Assembly (NCBI GenBank): GCA_002010665.1
Contig: MTON01000025.1
Coordinates: 1 to 51,042 of the forward strand
Source of the DNA: Candidatus Aminicenantes bacterium JdFR-78
Lineage (GTDB): Bacteria > Acidobacteriota > Aminicenantia > JdFR-78
Length of the DNA: 51,042 nt
Reading direction: 5' to 3'
In this document: piece by piece, positions 49,708-51,042 of the stretch
Position numbering within the stretch: position 1 is the stretch's first letter
How the letters are laid out: each line of letters starts with the position of its first letter
Notes under the pieces: generated by a model
What the model was told of the DNA's origin: nothing
Databases searched by the model: none
What the model saw: the letters and a program-made list of their open reading frames with translations, nothing else
Position numbers and translations under genes: made by a program

Positions 49708-51042
49708 TATTTTGGGTAGGAAAATGAGTAAAGCGATCAGGAAAACAGTGTATAGGGCTAATATAGCATATGAAATTTTCCATATTTTTTTCTCAAGAGG
49801 TATTTGTATCTGATTGATAGGGTGAGGCTCGGATGAGAGATAACTTCCGACTAAAATTATTATTATAGCAATCAAAAATCCTATGGCATTCCACCACAGC
49901 CAGGATACTGAGGGAACAAAAAACCAGAGATAGAGATTAAAGATGACTCCTGTCCCCAATCCTAAAATAGCAGGAAAGGATTTGCTTCTTTTAAAAACAA
50001 TACCAGCAAAAAAAACAGCGAGTACAGGACCATAAAAGGCAGAGCCTATTTTATTAATTGCTTCTATAATGGTTGGAGAAATGTTTTTTACAAAAAAGGC
50101 AAATCCTATACAGAACATACCCCAGAGAAAAGTAAAGGTCTTTGAAAGTCTCATTTCTTTATCAGTATCAATCTTTTTCTTTCTAAGCCTTTTATAAATA
50201 TCCTCAACTGTTGCAGCACTCAGAGAATTTATAGATGAATCAAGAGATGACATTGCTGCAGCCATGATTGCTATTAATATAAAACCAACTATTCCAGGAG
50301 GCATCTTCTCTATTACAAAGGTAGGGAGAAGATAATCATAATTACCTTGAGGGAGTTTATTTAAAAAGGCTGAATTTTGAACAACATATGTGCCAAGGAT
50401 TAAGCCTACAAGACAGTAGCCAAGGACTATAGGAAAGCGAAAGATACCGTTAAATAAAAGAGACTTCTTGCAGTCATCTAAATTCCGAGCAGAAAATTCC
50501 CTCTGAACCTGACTCTGGTCACATCCATAATAAGATGCATAGAGAAAGAATCCTCCAAAAAATAATGGCCAGAATCCAAAATCTTGTCCATCACCAAGCC
50601 CATGAGCTGAAAAATTTATTGCAGTGAGCCTTGCAGGATCTAAAAATTTTCCTATTGCACTCCAGCCTCCAATTAAATTGAGTCCAACCAGACCGGTTAT
50701 TAGAATTCCTAAAATAATTACTAGCATTTGTATAGTGTCAGAGATAATATCAACATGAATTCCTCCGAATAATTCATAAATCATGGCAACTGCACCAATC
50801 ATTAAAATGGTAATCCAGAGAGGAGTCTGGAACACAACAGATACAACAATAGCAGCAGCATAGACTGTTACTCCTGTTGCAAGACCTCGACTTATCTGAA
50901 AAATAAGGCTCATCAGGACACGAACTCTCACATCATATCGTCTCTCAAGATATTCATATACACTGATAATTTTCAGAGAATGGAATACTGGAAAAAAAAG
51001 AAACATAAGAAGTGCCATTGCAAGGGGTAGTCCAAGCTCATA
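49696..51042 (-). CDS. Sodium:solute symporter, N-terminus cut by window edge
   Basis: At least 448 residues of an SSS-family (LeuT-fold) transporter; the frame stays open to the window edge (YELGLPLAMALLMFLFFP precedes the first internal Met codon at 51018). SVYEYLERRYDVRVR, SDTIQMLVIILGI, DQSQVQREFSARNLDDC and the AAMSSLDSSINSLSAATVED sodium-site helix are typical. About 11-12 transmembrane helices are visible. The substrate cannot be deduced (sugars, sialate, iodide and carboxylates are all possible). About one helix plus the start are outside the window. Confidence 0.9.
   Translation of the reverse strand, partial: YELGLPLAMALLMFLFFPVFHSLKIISVYEYLERRYDVRVRVLMSLIFQISRGLATGVTVYAAAIVVSVVFQTPLWITILMIGAVAMIYELFGGIHVDIISDTIQMLVIILGILITGLVGLNLIGGWSAIGKFLDPARLTAINFSAHGLGDGQDFGFWPLFFGGFFLYASYYGCDQSQVQREFSARNLDDCKKSLLFNGIFRFPIVLGYCLVGLILGTYVVQNSAFLNKLPQGNYDYLLPTFVIEKMPPGIVGFILIAIMAAAMSSLDSSINSLSAATVEDIYKRLRKKKIDTDKEMRLSKTFTFLWGMFCIGFAFFVKNISPTIIEAINKIGSAFYGPVLAVFFAGIVFKRSKSFPAILGLGTGVIFNLYLWFFVPSVSWLWWNAIGFLIAIIIILVGSYLSSEPHPINQIQIPLEKKIWKISYAILALYTVFLIALLIFLPKILTY

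Noticed and set aside
1-51042. CRISPR arrays, tRNA/rRNA genes, insertion sequences, prophage
   Set aside because: No regularly spaced direct repeats, no tRNA-like cloverleaf, no transposase or integrase frames were found on reading through the window.

Overview
The window is an A+T-rich (roughly one-third G+C by eye), densely packed bacterial chromosome segment. It carries proton-pumping complex I genes, a mitochondrial-type citrate synthase, bacterial TsaD, LepA, GltX, zinc-ribbon L28, a long RelA/SpoT protein, and a large cytoplasmic iron-sulfur/[NiFe]-hydrogenase operon. This points to an anaerobic or facultatively respiring, probably uncultured, Gram-negative-type lineage. An Acidobacteriota/Aminicenantes-like or deltaproteobacteria-like organism would fit, but no rRNA is present and I cannot place it. 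I see no tRNA, rRNA, CRISPR array, phage or insertion sequence.

Layout. (1) 1-3376: end of a nuo operon (nuoL tail, nuoM, nuoN). (2) 3387-5238: citrate synthase with its own promoter, and a convergent free-methionine-(R)-sulfoxide reductase. (3) 5361-7730: a large GT-C type membrane glycosyltransferase that overlaps tail to tail with (4) a minus-strand housekeeping operon, tatA - methyltransferase - ROK sugar kinase - lepA - mtnA - tsaD (13917 down to 7700). (5) 14030-21029: gltX and rpmB (+), then rel, folD and a secreted serine hydrolase with TPRs (-). (6) 21293-22611: an acidic orphan protein, an orphan receiver protein and an XRE regulator with a palindromic operator. (7) 22636-29782: ECF sigma factor, zinc anti-sigma factor and a bactofilin-like membrane protein (-), divergent from a 1222-residue secreted modular protein and two small membrane proteins (+). 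(8) 29847-33107: a TIGR04076 protein, then an NCS1 permease - DUF1177 - AroM cluster. (9) 33346-48305: a 19-gene, about 15 kb operon. (10) 48364-51042: a COG2509-type flavoprotein and a sodium/solute symporter cut by the window edge.

The most interesting part is the 33-48 kb operon. It encodes HdrC, HdrB, the N-terminal half of HdrA, a six-gene signalling block (two DRTGG proteins, two GHKL ATPases, a PHP phosphoesterase and an [FeFe]-hydrogenase-like iron-sulfur protein), HndA/B/C-type NAD diaphorase subunits, a NuoG-like protein whose C-terminal two thirds is the missing half of HdrA, MvhD-MvhG-MvhA, an endopeptidase, HypB and HypA. The two HdrA parts join where canonical HdrA continues. 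The genes therefore predict one soluble complex connecting H2, NAD(H), ferredoxin and a disulfide or other HdrB substrate through a flavin-based bifurcation centre. This combines the Mvh-Hdr and Hnd/Hox plans in one machine.

A second, window-wide signal is transcriptional. Several first genes of transcription units lack a Shine-Dalgarno sequence and have a TTGAC(C/T)-17 bp--10 promoter whose predicted +1 falls on or within about 3 nt of the start codon (5361, 14030, 17907, 30189, 49671, and with a weaker -35, 24835). Internal operon genes have good GGAGG sites. Leaderless or near-leaderless initiation seems common here. It also explains ORFs that appear to start at the TTG of a -35 box. Convergent genes are separated by 1-58 bp or overlap, and I found no clear intrinsic terminator.
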